From the NCBI RefSeq assembly GCF_004349265.1, contig NZ_SMFL01000012.1:1-64000 (forward strand): a stretch of 64,000 bases of DNA, given 5' to 3'. Each line of letters starts with the position of its first letter. The first letter of the stretch is position 1. Source of the stretch: Dyadobacter psychrotolerans. GTDB taxonomy: Bacteria; Bacteroidota; Bacteroidia; Cytophagales; Spirosomataceae. A model generated the notes under the pieces. The model did no database searches. It was not told the DNA's origin and saw only the letters and a list, made by a program, of their open reading frames with translations. The translations under genes and the position numbers were made by a program. Shown one piece after another: positions 54,354 through 63,827 of this stretch.

Positions 54354-55085
54354 TTAGGATCGTTCAATAAAAATTTCAATACTTTTGTCAAAATGATTCA
54401 GAACTTCTTCTGACAGAGTAAATCCTTCCGGGTCATCGTCGATCAGTTGCGTAGTCTGAGAAACATGGGCTTTAATCGCATCCTTCTTTTTTTGTTTCAC
54501 ACTTTCAATATCTGTTTTCCATACTTTTACTTCTTCCGGTTTCGGCAAATCGGCGTCATCTGCTCGTTCCCACAGCCAGATCAGATATTCCAGTTGTCCT
54601 ACTTTTGTATCCGTTTGTTTTATAGCTTCTGTGGTAATTTGCCAGGTTGCCCGGTGGTCACGGTGCGGATCGCGCTGCCAGGGAAGGAAGATTGTTTGAG
54701 GTTTAATTGTTTTCAAAACTGCGGAAACCAAACCTGCGTTTTCCCCAAATCCTTCTTCTCCGGAACCCGGTAACGCACCGTCGGGTAATCTTAAAAAAGT
54801 TACGTCCTTTGCCCCTACACCAAGAATTCCTAATGCATTAAGCGATTCTTGTTCTCTGAGCGAAACCAGTTTTTTGAAAGGATATTTTATCGAATTGGGA
54901 TGCGATTTACTTCCGTCGGTGATGAAAAGCACATGAACAGAAAGACCATATTCCCGTAGCGAAGCGATGGTGCCTCCACAACCCAGTGATTCGTCATCCT
55001 GATGCGGCGCGATTACCAGTACTTTTCCCAAATCCTTCGGATCCAGCCATTTTGCGTCACTGTGCCAGTTACCTTCTTGCATCAT
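54354..55085 (-). CDS. PIG-L (LmbE) family deacetylase
   Basis: A 243-residue cytosolic zinc deacetylase. The zinc site is APHQDDESLGCGG (His28, Asp31), with the third ligand in DPHRDHRATW. The first motif has Gln where Pro is usual (PHPDDE), a tolerated change. PIG-L proteins remove N-acetyl groups from GlcNAc-type sugars, as in mycothiol and bacillithiol synthesis. It starts 17 bases inside the end of the acyl-CoA-dehydrogenase-like gene, indicating coupling. Here it would expose the free amine that the NodS-like enzyme could methylate. The substrate is unproven. Confidence 0.93.
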   Translation of the reverse strand: MMQEGNWHSDAKWLDPKDLGKVLVIAPHQDDESLGCGGTIASLREYGLSVHVLFITDGSKSHPNSIKYPFKKLVSLREQESLNALGILGVGAKDVTFLRLPDGALPGSGEEGFGENAGLVSAVLKTIKPQTIFLPWQRDPHRDHRATWQITTEAIKQTDTKVGQLEYLIWLWERADDADLPKPEEVKVWKTDIESVKQKKKDAIKAHVSQTTQLIDDDPEGFTLSEEVLNHFDKSIEIFIERS

Positions 55086-56214
55086 CCCAAAGTTTATTTG
55101 TTGATTCCTGTCTCAAAACATAATCACCTATCGAATTCAGCGTTGCATCCGGCGCCGGTTGTCTCAGATACGTTGTCAGATCCCTGTGAAGTCGTTCAAG
55201 CGGATTGGGTTTCATAAAGCCGCGGGAGCCGACGGAGCGTTCCGCCAACTGCATCGTGCGCAGGCAAATATCTTCGACGACGGTTCTGGTCATATTGGCA
55301 TAAGCGACGATCTGATCCGCCGTCCCGGGTTTTTTAATCCAGTCGTCATTTTTTGCTCCTGCCTGATTCAGCCACAAATTTCCAGTTTCTGTGAGGTAGC
55401 TTATTTCTGCGATTCGTGCACGCTGGTAAGCGTCGTCCGTACGGTGAGTACTTCGTAAAAAACGGTGTGTTTCTTCCAGAATCGCTTCTGCTCCGCCAAG
55501 TTGTACGGCTGCGAAACGAATTGCCCCGCCACTGAAATGAGGCTGCTGATAATAGGCATCCGGTGGTCCAAGTAAATCGGCCTCGCGTAGTTCAATACCC
55601 GAAAGATCCATTTTGTAACTTACAGAAGCGCGCATGCCAAGCGGATTCCAGAAACTGCGGTCGGCTCTGATGGCTTTCACTTTTTCGGTTGGAATGATAA
55701 ACATCTGCCAGCCTCTTTTGTTTGGCGAAATTAATTTTCCTGTTACAAGAGGTCTGTCGATACAATCAGCACCGGAGCAGAAAGTCTTTGTTCCTTTCAG
55801 CCGGTATTTACCGTTTCCAAAATCGTAGATGCGCACACCGTTGGCTTCCTGTGTATTCCAAACACCAAAAAGCTTTTTCCCAAAATTTACGTCTGTAAAC
55901 CAACGTTCTTTTTGAGCAGGTGTGGCAAATAAAGAAACCAGGTACAGTGCATTGATATGCCCTTCATAAATTCTGCCCACCGGCAAACTGGCTTTCCCGA
56001 TTTCCTTGAGCAGCATGAGCAGCTCTTTGGTTTTTAATTTATCAAAAGATAAAAAATTGCCTGGAAGTGTTATCCCAAGTAAACCGGCTTCTTTGATGTA
56101 ATTAAATTCCTGTTCCGGAAAACAGCCCGTTTGGTCCAGTTGAGCAGCATTTTTTGCTATTTGACCGTACAATTTATGTAGAGAAATACGATCTGTATAA
56201 TCCGTTAATACCAT
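55069..56214 (-). CDS. Acyl-CoA dehydrogenase-like flavoprotein
   Basis: A 381-residue protein with the three-part acyl-CoA dehydrogenase fold: an N-terminal helical part, a central beta part (LFGVWNTQEANGVRIYDFGN; YRLKGTKTFCSGADCIDRPL) and a C-terminal helical part (AAVQLGGAEAILEETHRFLR; RTVVEDICLRTMQLAERSVG). Members of this subgroup may act on other substrates, as N-oxygenases or amine/sulfur oxidases, because the usual catalytic Glu region is not evident. It heads the minus-strand arm and overlaps the deacetylase by 17 bases. Together with that enzyme, the NodS-like protein and the GT2 it forms a set I recall seeing conserved across unrelated bacteria. Confidence 0.85.
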   Translation of the reverse strand: MVLTDYTDRISLHKLYGQIAKNAAQLDQTGCFPEQEFNYIKEAGLLGITLPGNFLSFDKLKTKELLMLLKEIGKASLPVGRIYEGHINALYLVSLFATPAQKERWFTDVNFGKKLFGVWNTQEANGVRIYDFGNGKYRLKGTKTFCSGADCIDRPLVTGKLISPNKRGWQMFIIPTEKVKAIRADRSFWNPLGMRASVSYKMDLSGIELREADLLGPPDAYYQQPHFSGGAIRFAAVQLGGAEAILEETHRFLRSTHRTDDAYQRARIAEISYLTETGNLWLNQAGAKNDDWIKKPGTADQIVAYANMTRTVVEDICLRTMQLAERSVGSRGFMKPNPLERLHRDLTTYLRQPAPDATLNSIGDYVLRQESTNKLWDDARR

Positions 56215-56378
56215 TATTTCATGTTTAAAAAAATCTTTTGTTGAGAATAGGAAACCATTATCCGGAAGGGTTGTTTAACTACATCAGGCAGACGGGAGTA
56301 CAAAAAATGTGCCTTTGCCGATGTGTAGAATAATTGTTTGGATAAGAAAAAAATAAATAAGGCGGGACGGGCAAAACC

Positions 56379-56987
56379 ATGGAACAGTTAAGTCTATTTG
56401 GTGCGAATGAAAGTCTGAGGTTTCCGGAAGAATTGCTGGAATTTTATCCTCAGTTTTTAGATACAAAACAATGTATGGACCTGTTGAAAGTACTTATCGA
56501 AGAGGTGCCATGGAGACAACAGATTATCCAGATGTATGGTAAACCTGTGGTCACTCCGCGGCTAACTGCCTGGTATGGAGATACCAACAGAACTTATCGT
56601 TTTTCCGGTACCAAATTTGATCCGGTTCCCTGGACTGATTCACTTCTTCATCTGAAAAAGGAAATTGAAACATTGACAAAACTGGAATTTAACAGTGTCC
56701 TGCTCAACTATTATCGTGATGGAAATGATTCTGTTGCCTGGCATGCCGACAATGAGCGGGAACTGGGAACAAGACCGCATATTGCTTCACTGAGCATTGG
56801 ACAGGCCAGAGATTTTGAGTTTCGGAGAAAAGCGGATCATTCGGGTAAATATGCCCTTAGGCTGAACAATGGCTCACTCCTGATCATGAAAGGAGATTTG
56901 CAGCATCATTGGGAGCACCGTATTCCCAAATCCAAAAAAGACATTGCTGAACGAATCAATATGACTTTCCGGCTGATCAGAGAATGA
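56379..56987 (+). CDS. AlkB-like 2-oxoglutarate/Fe(II) dioxygenase
   Basis: A 202-residue soluble enzyme of the AlkB family. Iron ligands are visible: WHADNE (His122, Asp124) and HHWEHRIPK (His180), and 2-oxoglutarate would bind RINMTFRLI near the C-terminus. TPRLTAWYGD and FNSVLLNYYRDGNDSVAWH match ALKBH2/3-like proteins, which remove alkyl lesions from DNA or RNA. It is monocistronic. Its start codon is 164 bases from the divergent acyl-CoA-dehydrogenase-like gene, so the two could share regulation, but no common site was seen. Unrelated to the sugar cassette as far as can be told. Confidence 0.92.
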   Translation: MEQLSLFGANESLRFPEELLEFYPQFLDTKQCMDLLKVLIEEVPWRQQIIQMYGKPVVTPRLTAWYGDTNRTYRFSGTKFDPVPWTDSLLHLKKEIETLTKLEFNSVLLNYYRDGNDSVAWHADNERELGTRPHIASLSIGQARDFEFRRKADHSGKYALRLNNGSLLIMKGDLQHHWEHRIPKSKKDIAERINMTFRLIRE

Positions 56988-57074
56988 AATTTTCGTCAGC
57001 ACCTGCCGGGTTATTTGCATTCGGATTTATTTTCCAAAATACCTTCACGGAAACTGCCTGTGCTGAAATTTTAT

Positions 57075-57082
57075 TAACTTTG
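57075..57082 (+). promoter_or_regulatory. -7 promoter element of the hybrid kinase gene
   Basis: TAACTTTG matches TAnnTTTG, about 87 bases before the kinase start codon. No TTG was seen at the -33 distance. Confidence 0.4.
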
Positions 57083-57168
57083 AAATGCTCTTTCACGGTT
57101 AAATCTGAATAAAATAAGTTTTATACTTCTTCTGAAAGATGCGTATAATACTTCGATAATAAAGCAAA

Positions 57169-60100
57169 ATGCATAATTCAGAGTCCGGCGAACAATTTTT
57201 ATCGGGTGGGGGAGAAATGGGTGAACTGATACGCTCAATGGACTGGTCACAAACAGCACTTGGGCCTGTTAATCAGTGGCCGCAAAGTTTAAGAACTACC
57301 GTCAGTCTTTGCCTTTCCTCTACTTTCCCTATTTTAATTGCCTGGGGACCTGAAATGATCCAGATATACAATGACAGCTACCGTCCGATTTGTGGGGCAA
57401 AACATCCGGAATCGATGGGGCAGAACTTTAAGATTTGCTGGGAAACTGCTTTACCGGTAGTTGGAGATGCTTTTGACAGAGGACTCGCGGGAGAAGGAAC
57501 TTACATCAAAGACCAGCAGATGGTTTTAGACCGGTTTGGTTATCTGGAAGAAGCCTTTATGACCTTTTCGTTTGCACCTATTCGTGATGAATCTGGTGAA
57601 GTGGGCGGGATTTTTCATCCCATTACCGAAACGACTGACAAGATGCTCAGTGCCCGCAGAACACAGTTACTTCGTGACGTTGCCTTACAACTTGGGAAAG
57701 CAAAAAATACAGAACAGATTTTTGAGAGGCTTTTTGAGGGACATGAAAACTATGGGTATGATATACCGTTCATTCAAATTTATGAAGTAAATGAAATTGC
57801 TGACGAGGCAATTTTAAAGGGAGAAGCGGGCATCTCCGAAAAAAGTGTTATAGGCAGTCCAACGATTTCCCTACAGGACGCCGGTGCCACCGCCTGGCCT
57901 TTGGCTCTCGTACTCGAAAGCCAGCAAATGGTAGAGGTTAAAAATCTCGCTTCGCAGTTTGGGGCTTTTAAGAGCGGACCTTTTCAGGAAGCGCCGCATA
58001 CTGCGCTGATCTTCCCTATCTTAATTGCAGGTCAGCCGAAGCCATCCGGTTTTCTTGTCGCCGGCGTGAGTTCCGGCAGAATGCTGGATCAGGAGTACAG
58101 GAATTTTTTTGAATTATTATCCAATACCATAAATACCGCCTTTTCAAGTGTTTATGCATACGAGCAGGAACAAAAAAGAGCGGAACAGCTTGCTGAAATA
58201 GATCGGGCAAAAACGGCCTTCTTTAGTAACGTGAGCCATGAGTTTAGAACACCGCTGACTTTGATACTTGGACCGCTGGAAGAATTGTTACTTCAGCCCG
58301 AAATGCAGAAATCGCTTTACAAAAATAATCTTGAATCGACCCAACGGAATGCACTGCGACTGCTGAAACTGGTAAACAATTTGCTGGATTTTAGCAGGAT
58401 GGAGGCCGGAAGAGTAAAGGCAGTTTATCAGTGTGTAAACCTGAACGCCCTGACCGCAGATCTTACCAGCAATTTCAGATCGATTATAGAAAAAGCAGGA
58501 ATGGAGCTTGTGATAAGAGAATCTGCCCTAAGTAAGCCTGTTTATGTGGACACTGAAATGTGGGAAAAAATTGTACTGAATCTTTTATCCAACGCATTTA
58601 AATACACACTGAAAGGAGGTGTTTACGTTGAATTATTTGAAGAAGATGATTTTGCATTTCTAAAAGTAAGAGATACAGGCGTTGGTATTCCTGAAAAAGA
58701 ATTGCCGCATATGTTTGAACGTTTTCACCGTATCGAAAATTCTCTTGGACGTACACATGAAGGTACCGGAATCGGGCTTTCGCTGGTCAACGAGCTTGTA
58801 CGGTTGCATCATGGTGAAATTGGTGTAAGCAGTGTGGAAGGCGAAGGGAGTGTTTTTACCGTTAAAATACCTCTTGGTAAAAATCATTTGCCGGCGGAAC
58901 AGATTTCGGAAATTGAGATCAATCATATATCAAAAGTCGGGCAGGGAACATTTTTAAAAGAAGCAGTTGCCCTGTTGGATGAAAACGAAATTTCTGATCC
59001 TGAACCGCTTTCACAGGGCGAAAATTTTGAAAATGAGCAAAGCCTTGAAATTCAAAAAGATGTCCGCGTTCTGATTGTAGACGACAATGCAGATATGCGT
59101 CAGTATTTATCCCGGTTGCTATCTCCTTTTTTTACCATTGAAACGGCCGTAAATGGAAGAGATGCAATAGACAAGGCATTGGTTATCAGGCCGGATGTTA
59201 TCGTGAGTGATATTATGATGCCGGTTATGGACGGAAAAGAAATGCTGAAATTTCTTAAAGCGGAATATTCTCTGGAACACGTTGCCGTTATTTTTCTTTC
59301 AGCAAGGGCAGGGGAAGAGGCAAGGATAGAAGGGATTGACTGGGGAGCAGATGATTATCTGGTTAAACCTTTTTCTGCGAGGGAATTGCTTACGAAGGTC
59401 AGGGCACAGGTGCGTATCTACAGAGCCAGAACCGAAACAGAATCAAAACTTCGGAATATTTTTTTGCAGGCTCCTGTTGCAATTGGAATTTTTCGCGGCC
59501 CCGGATTGGTAATTGAGCTGGCCAATGCCATGATGCTTCAGTATTGGGGAAAAACCGCGATTCAGGTTATTGGAAAACCATTCAGGTCAGCTTTTCAGAG
59601 TGTACCTTCTGACGGTTTTGACCAGGTTGCTCTGGATGTTTTGAAAACAGGTAAGAGAAAAGTTCTGCGGGAGTGGCTGGTAGAAATCACCCGTTTTCAC
59701 AAAATCAAAAAACTATATCTGAATCTGACTTTTGAAGCTTTAAAGGACCAAGACGAAATCATTACGGGAGTGATGGTGATTGCCAACGATGTAACGGAAC
59801 TGGTTACGTCCATGGATTTTATCAAAGACAGCGAAGAGCGGTTCCGTTTGTTGGCCGACAGTATGCCACAGCTGGTCTGGACGATATCGAAATCAAGAGA
59901 ACATAATTTTTATAACAGCTTTGTTTTTAGTTATTCCGGCCTCAACCGGGAGGATCTGAAAGACGTTGGTTTGATACAGCTGATCCATCCGGATGACAGG
60001 GATGCAAATCTGGAAGTTTGGAATAAATCGATGGAAACCGGAGAGGATTTTATTTACGAACACAGGTATCGCCGCCACGACGGACAGTATCGATGGCATT

Positions 60101-60984
60101 TGAGCCGTGGCGTTGCGCAGCGAAACGCTTCCAATGAGATAGAACGTTGGGTGGGATCAAGTATGGATATTCATGAGCAAAAAACGCTGGAAGAAAAGCT
60201 GGAAAACCATGTAGCTGTCCGCACCGCCGAACTAAAAAAAGTAAACGAACAGCTGGTGCAGACAAACCGGGAATTGGAACAGTTTGCTTATGTATCCAGC
60301 CATGATTTACAGGAACCGCTGAGGAAGATACAGGTTTTTTCAGACCTTATTATGAGAAGAATTTCAGGAGATGATCCTCAGAATCTGGCATACCTTAACA
60401 AGATTAATGCTTCTGCCAGCAGGATGTCGATTCTGATTAACGACCTGCTCAGCTTCTCCCGGATTGCTAACGGTCAGCTCAAATTTGTGGAAACAGATTT
60501 GAACACAATTCTGAATAACGTAAAAGAAGACTTCGAACTTTTAGCAGATCAAAAAACGGCGGCCATCAGCAGTGATGTTTTGCCTGTGATCGAGGCTGTT
60601 CCCTTGCAGATCAATCATCTTTTTTATAACCTGATCGGGAACGCACTCAAGTTTTCAAAGGAAGACCCTCGTATAAATGTATCGTATGAGTTTATTCCGT
60701 CAGCAAATCTAACTGATCACGATTTTTTAACACCCGGAAAAGCTTACGCCCATCTGACGTTTCAGGATAACGGCATCGGTTTTGAACAGCAATATGCCGA
60801 TCAGATCTTTACCATTTTCCAAAGGTTACATACCAAAAGGGAATATTCCGGAACGGGTATTGGTTTGGCCATTTGTAAACGAATTGCCGAAAATCATCTT
60901 GGGGTGATCAGGGCGAAAGGTGAACCAAATAAAGGAGCTTCATTTGATATTTATCTTCCTTTTTACCAGGCGGAGCATTTGTGA
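57169..60984 (+). CDS. Soluble hybrid histidine kinase with two kinase modules
   Basis: A 1,271-residue protein without membrane helices. In order: PAS-like domain about 40-160 (TTVSLCLSSTFPILIAWGPE), a GAF-like domain about 165-320, kinase module 1 with His357 in VSHEFRTPLTL and an ATPase with GTGIGLSLV, a receiver about 635-750 with Asp681 in IVSDIMMPVMDG, two PAS domains about 765-1010, then kinase module 2 with His1045 in SSHDLQEPLRK and an ATPase ending GTGIGLAICKRI. The two kinases are of different types, the second phytochrome-like. So a phospho-signal from the first can be read by a receiver placed before the second. Cytoplasmic signals (redox, light or small ligand) are likely; targets unknown. 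Confidence 0.93.
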   Translation: MHNSESGEQFLSGGGEMGELIRSMDWSQTALGPVNQWPQSLRTTVSLCLSSTFPILIAWGPEMIQIYNDSYRPICGAKHPESMGQNFKICWETALPVVGDAFDRGLAGEGTYIKDQQMVLDRFGYLEEAFMTFSFAPIRDESGEVGGIFHPITETTDKMLSARRTQLLRDVALQLGKAKNTEQIFERLFEGHENYGYDIPFIQIYEVNEIADEAILKGEAGISEKSVIGSPTISLQDAGATAWPLALVLESQQMVEVKNLASQFGAFKSGPFQEAPHTALIFPILIAGQPKPSGFLVAGVSSGRMLDQEYRNFFELLSNTINTAFSSVYAYEQEQKRAEQLAEIDRAKTAFFSNVSHEFRTPLTLILGPLEELLLQPEMQKSLYKNNLESTQRNALRLLKLVNNLLDFSRMEAGRVKAVYQCVNLNALTADLTSNFRSIIEKAGMELVIRESALSKPVYVDTEMWEKIVLNLLSNAFKYTLKGGVYVELFEEDDFAFLKVRDTGVGIPEKELPHMFERFHRIENSLGRTHEGTGIGLSLVNELVRLHHGEIGVSSVEGEGSVFTVKIPLGKNHLPAEQISEIEINHISKVGQGTFLKEAVALLDENEISDPEPLSQGENFENEQSLEIQKDVRVLIVDDNADMRQYLSRLLSPFFTIETAVNGRDAIDKALVIRPDVIVSDIMMPVMDGKEMLKFLKAEYSLEHVAVIFLSARAGEEARIEGIDWGADDYLVKPFSARELLTKVRAQVRIYRARTETESKLRNIFLQAPVAIGIFRGPGLVIELANAMMLQYWGKTAIQVIGKPFRSAFQSVPSDGFDQVALDVLKTGKRKVLREWLVEITRFHKIKKLYLNLTFEALKDQDEIITGVMVIANDVTELVTSMDFIKDSEERFRLLADSMPQLVWTISKSREHNFYNSFVFSYSGLNREDLKDVGLIQLIHPDDRDANLEVWNKSMETGEDFIYEHRYRRHDGQYRWHLSRGVAQRNASNEIERWVGSSMDIHEQKTLEEKLENHVAVRTAELKKVNEQLVQTNRELEQFAYVSSHDLQEPLRKIQVFSDLIMRRISGDDPQNLAYLNKINASASRMSILINDLLSFSRIANGQLKFVETDLNTILNNVKEDFELLADQKTAAISSDVLPVIEAVPLQINHLFYNLIGNALKFSKEDPRINVSYEFIPSANLTDHDFLTPGKAYAHLTFQDNGIGFEQQYADQIFTIFQRLHTKREYSGTGIGLAICKRIAENHLGVIRAKGEPNKGASFDIYLPFYQAEHL

Positions 60985-61082
60985 AAGTCAGTTTTGGTGA
61001 GTCAAAGCAACCTTCAAATAAACGTTTAATAAATAATAGTATATTAAACCAATAGACTTTATATTCTTAATAGATTTATTCC

Positions 61083-61090
61083 TAAATTTG
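61083..61090 (+). promoter_or_regulatory. -7 promoter element before the small unknown gene
   Basis: TAAATTTG matches TAnnTTTG. A TTTA lies 21 bases upstream in place of the -33 TTTG. The start codon of the small gene is about 88 bases downstream. Confidence 0.45.
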
Positions 61091-61177
61091 CTCACTCAGC
61101 TTTAAAGCAAACACCGTCTTACACAAAATGCGACGGGAATTACGGCTGCTAAGTGAAACATCAAATTAAATTGGAAA

Positions 61178-61567
61178 ATGTTACTGGAAAAAATATTTAA
61201 ACTGGCTGAAAACAGAGAGGCTAAGATTGTGATCAGAGGTCAGCATCTCAGAAACAGCAATACGATCGACATAGATTTTGAATTTTTAATCAAAGATTCG
61301 AATGAAACGAATTACCGGCCTCCGATCGGCCTAAACCATCCGCAGTTTTGGAAACTGAAAAAATCAACCCAGGAAAAGTCTCAGCTTTTACAACTGGAAT
61401 ACAGTGGTGTATCCAGAAGACAGGTGCGGGCAGCCATTGATGAATTTGAACAGGTTTTTGGTCAGGGGTGTACCGTGATGCATCATTTCGGCATTGAAAA
61501 CAGAATCAAACATCTGAAAGGAATACGCGTAAGCGCCTGGCGGAAACGTCTGCTTGCCGGCGTTTAG
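61178..61567 (+). CDS. Uncharacterised conserved-looking small protein
   Basis: A 129-residue soluble basic protein I do not recognise. It has no signal peptide. Visible features are VIRGQHLRNSNTIDIDFEFL, LNHPQFWKLKKSTQEKSQLL and a basic C-terminus (RIKHLKGIRVSAWRKRLL). Codon usage and a promoter element in front support a real gene. It ends 10 bases from the convergent SulP stop codon. The basic surface could suggest nucleic-acid binding, but that is a guess. Confidence 0.7.
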   Translation: MLLEKIFKLAENREAKIVIRGQHLRNSNTIDIDFEFLIKDSNETNYRPPIGLNHPQFWKLKKSTQEKSQLLQLEYSGVSRRQVRAAIDEFEQVFGQGCTVMHHFGIENRIKHLKGIRVSAWRKRLLAGV

Positions 61568-61577
61568 TCAGGAAGTA

Positions 61578-63110
61578 CTATTCAACAGCAACACTGTAAT
61601 TAGGGTCATCCAGAATATTGACTTCAATTACTGATGAAGCGTTTTCCAACAAGCGACGGCAGTCTTCACTAAGATGCCGCAGGTGTAACTTTTTATTGGC
61701 TTTGGCGTAACGTTCAGTCAGTTTATTCAGGGCGTCTATGCCCGACATGTCTGCTATACGACTATCTTTAAAGTCGACAATTACAGTTTGGGGGTCGTTT
61801 ACAACATCAAATTTTTCGTTAAAAGCGGTAACAGAACCAAAAAACAGAGGGCCATATATTTCGTAATGTTTGGCTCCGGTTTCGTCTGTATATTTTCTTG
61901 CCCTGATCCGTTTTGCACTTTCCCAGGCAAATACAAGTGCAGAAATGATCACGCCAATCAAAACGGCCAGTGCCAGATTGTGCAGGAAAATTGTGATCAG
62001 TGCTACAAGTATACCAACAAAAATATCCTGCTTTGGCATTTTATTAATGATCCTGAAACTAATCCATTCAAAGGTGCCGATTGCGACCATGATCATAACG
62101 CCTGTTAAGGCAGCCATAGGAACGAGTTCAATAACAGGTGCAGCAAAAAGAATGATAAATAAAATCGTTAAAGCTGCGATGATGCCTGATAATCTGGCTC
62201 TCGCCCCGGCCGATAAGTTGACGAGTGTCTGCGCAATCATAGGGCAGCCACCCATGCCAAAGAAAAATCCATTTAATATGTTGGCGCTTCCCTGAGCGAT
62301 ACTTTCCCTGTTTCCGTTACCTCTGGTGCCGGTTATTTCATCCACGAGATTTAGCGTCAGCAATCCCTCGGTTAAACCCACGCCCGCCATAATCAGGCCA
62401 TAGGGAAAAATAATTTTTAGAGTATCAAAAGTGAAGGGCACTGACGGGATATGAAAAGGAGGAAAGCCACCGCTAACCGAAGCAATATCTTTTACAAGTC
62501 TGGTATCAATTTGAAAACCAAGCACAACAGAAAATACGACAATAATTGCGATCAAAGAAGGCGGAACAGCCTTTGAGAATTTGGGGATAATCACAATAAT
62601 GGCAATGGTAAGGGCAACCAGGCCGGCCATAATCAGTAGCGGAGTACCTGATAGCCAGGATACGGTACCTTCGCTGGCAGTCTTAAACTGATCCAGCTGT
62701 GCCATAAAAATAATCACCGCCAAACCGTTAACGAAACCATACATTACCGGTTGCGGTACCAGACGGATAAACTTGCCTAATTTAAATAAACCTACAAGAA
62801 TCTGAACAACACCGGCCAGCGCCACGGCTGCAAAGACATACTCAATCCCATGTGATTGCATAAGGGCGATGAGCACGACAACCGTTGCTCCGGCTCCGCC
62901 TGAAATCAGCCCGGGTCTTCCTCCAAAAACAGAAGTGACCAGGCCCATGATAAAGGCGGCATATAAACCAACCAGTGGTGGAAAGCCGGCAAGGATTGCA
63001 AAGGACAGCGACTCGGGAATCATGGTCATGGCCACTGTAAGTCCTGCTAATATTTCATTTTTATAATTTACTTTTTGTTTGAAATCAAAAAGATTAAGGT
63101 AAGCCTGCAT
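61578..63110 (-). CDS. SulP family anion transporter
   Basis: A 510-residue inner-membrane transporter with about 12 helices in the SulP fold: AGLTVAMTMIPESLSFAILA near the start, GLYAAFIMGLVTSVFGG, and GFFFGMGGCPMIAQTLVNLS. It ends with a STAS domain about 430-505 (VIVDFKDSRIADMSGIDALN). SulP proteins carry sulfate, bicarbonate or related anions; no sulfate-assimilation or carbonic-anhydrase gene is adjacent to decide between them. A TACTTTTG element lies 23 bases upstream of its start. Confidence 0.95.
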   Translation of the reverse strand: MQAYLNLFDFKQKVNYKNEILAGLTVAMTMIPESLSFAILAGFPPLVGLYAAFIMGLVTSVFGGRPGLISGGAGATVVVLIALMQSHGIEYVFAAVALAGVVQILVGLFKLGKFIRLVPQPVMYGFVNGLAVIIFMAQLDQFKTASEGTVSWLSGTPLLIMAGLVALTIAIIVIIPKFSKAVPPSLIAIIVVFSVVLGFQIDTRLVKDIASVSGGFPPFHIPSVPFTFDTLKIIFPYGLIMAGVGLTEGLLTLNLVDEITGTRGNGNRESIAQGSANILNGFFFGMGGCPMIAQTLVNLSAGARARLSGIIAALTILFIILFAAPVIELVPMAALTGVMIMVAIGTFEWISFRIINKMPKQDIFVGILVALITIFLHNLALAVLIGVIISALVFAWESAKRIRARKYTDETGAKHYEIYGPLFFGSVTAFNEKFDVVNDPQTVIVDFKDSRIADMSGIDALNKLTERYAKANKKLHLRHLSEDCRRLLENASSVIEVNILDDPNYSVAVE

Positions 63111-63132
63111 GAAATGGTAGAAGTTAAGCGGG

Positions 63133-63140
63133 CAAAAGTA
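63133..63140 (-). promoter_or_regulatory. -7 promoter element of the SulP gene
   Basis: TACTTTTG on the minus strand matches TAnnTTTG, 23 bases upstream of the SulP start codon. Confidence 0.45.
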
Positions 63141-63280
63141 AGGATAATTTACTTTGAGTAGCCAGCCGTAACGTTTGTGAATAACTTTTTAATCAGTTAT
63201 TGATTCCAGTCCTTTAGTTAAGGCACAGTATTTATAATGGTTTGACCAAATCGAAATGATCACAACCTAATCCGCAAGAA

Positions 63281-63808
63281 ATGGATACTCAACAGCAGCC
63301 TGGTATAGTACCGCCTCCTTCGGGAGTTGATATGAACGAAGTAATTATACATGCAGCAAGACTTGGTGAAACGGGTGTTTTGAAGGAAATATTGGAACGC
63401 AATACGGATGTAAATGCCCGGGATTTAAAAGGATATACCCCTCTGATCATTGCCTGTTACAACAATCATTATGATGCGGCAAAGCTTTTGCTCGAAAGCG
63501 GGGCGGATGTTAACGCCCAGGATCTGGGAGGTAATACGGCCTTAATGGGCGTTGCTTTTAAAGGCTATCCGGATATTGCCGGACTTCTTATTGAAAACGG
63601 CGCTGACCTCAATTTACAACATGGCAACGGGGGCACTGCGCTGATGTTTGCAGCAATGTTTGGACGCAATGAGATACTTAGAATGTTGCTGAAATATGGT
63701 GCAGACAAAACTATTCTCGATACCAGAGGACTTTCCGTGTTTGATCTTGCCAGACAACAGGGAAATGAGGAAGCTATTGAAATCTTAAATGCTCAAACCG
63801 GGAACTGA
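63281..63808 (+). CDS. Small ankyrin-repeat protein
   Basis: A 175-residue protein made of about four ankyrin repeats (residues 25-165): GYTPLIIACYNNHYDAAKLL, GNTALMGVAFKGYPDIAGLL, GTALMFAAMFGRNEILRMLL and GLSVFDLARQQGNEEAIEIL. There is no signal peptide, so it is cytosolic, unlike the exported ankyrin protein at 5181-6749. Bacterial ankyrin proteins of this size often partner with catalase or other enzymes, but no such gene is seen here. It is probably a protein-binding adaptor. Confidence 0.9.
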   Translation: MDTQQQPGIVPPPSGVDMNEVIIHAARLGETGVLKEILERNTDVNARDLKGYTPLIIACYNNHYDAAKLLLESGADVNAQDLGGNTALMGVAFKGYPDIAGLLIENGADLNLQHGNGGTALMFAAMFGRNEILRMLLKYGADKTILDTRGLSVFDLARQQGNEEAIEILNAQTGN

Positions 63809-63827
63809 GAGGTAAAAAGTGCTGTGA

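Noticed and set aside
51162..56214. True nodulation (nod) gene cluster
   Set aside because: The deacetylase is PIG-L type, not NodB; there is no NodA acyltransferase and the GT2 lacks NodC-type membrane segments. Only the chemistry is analogous.
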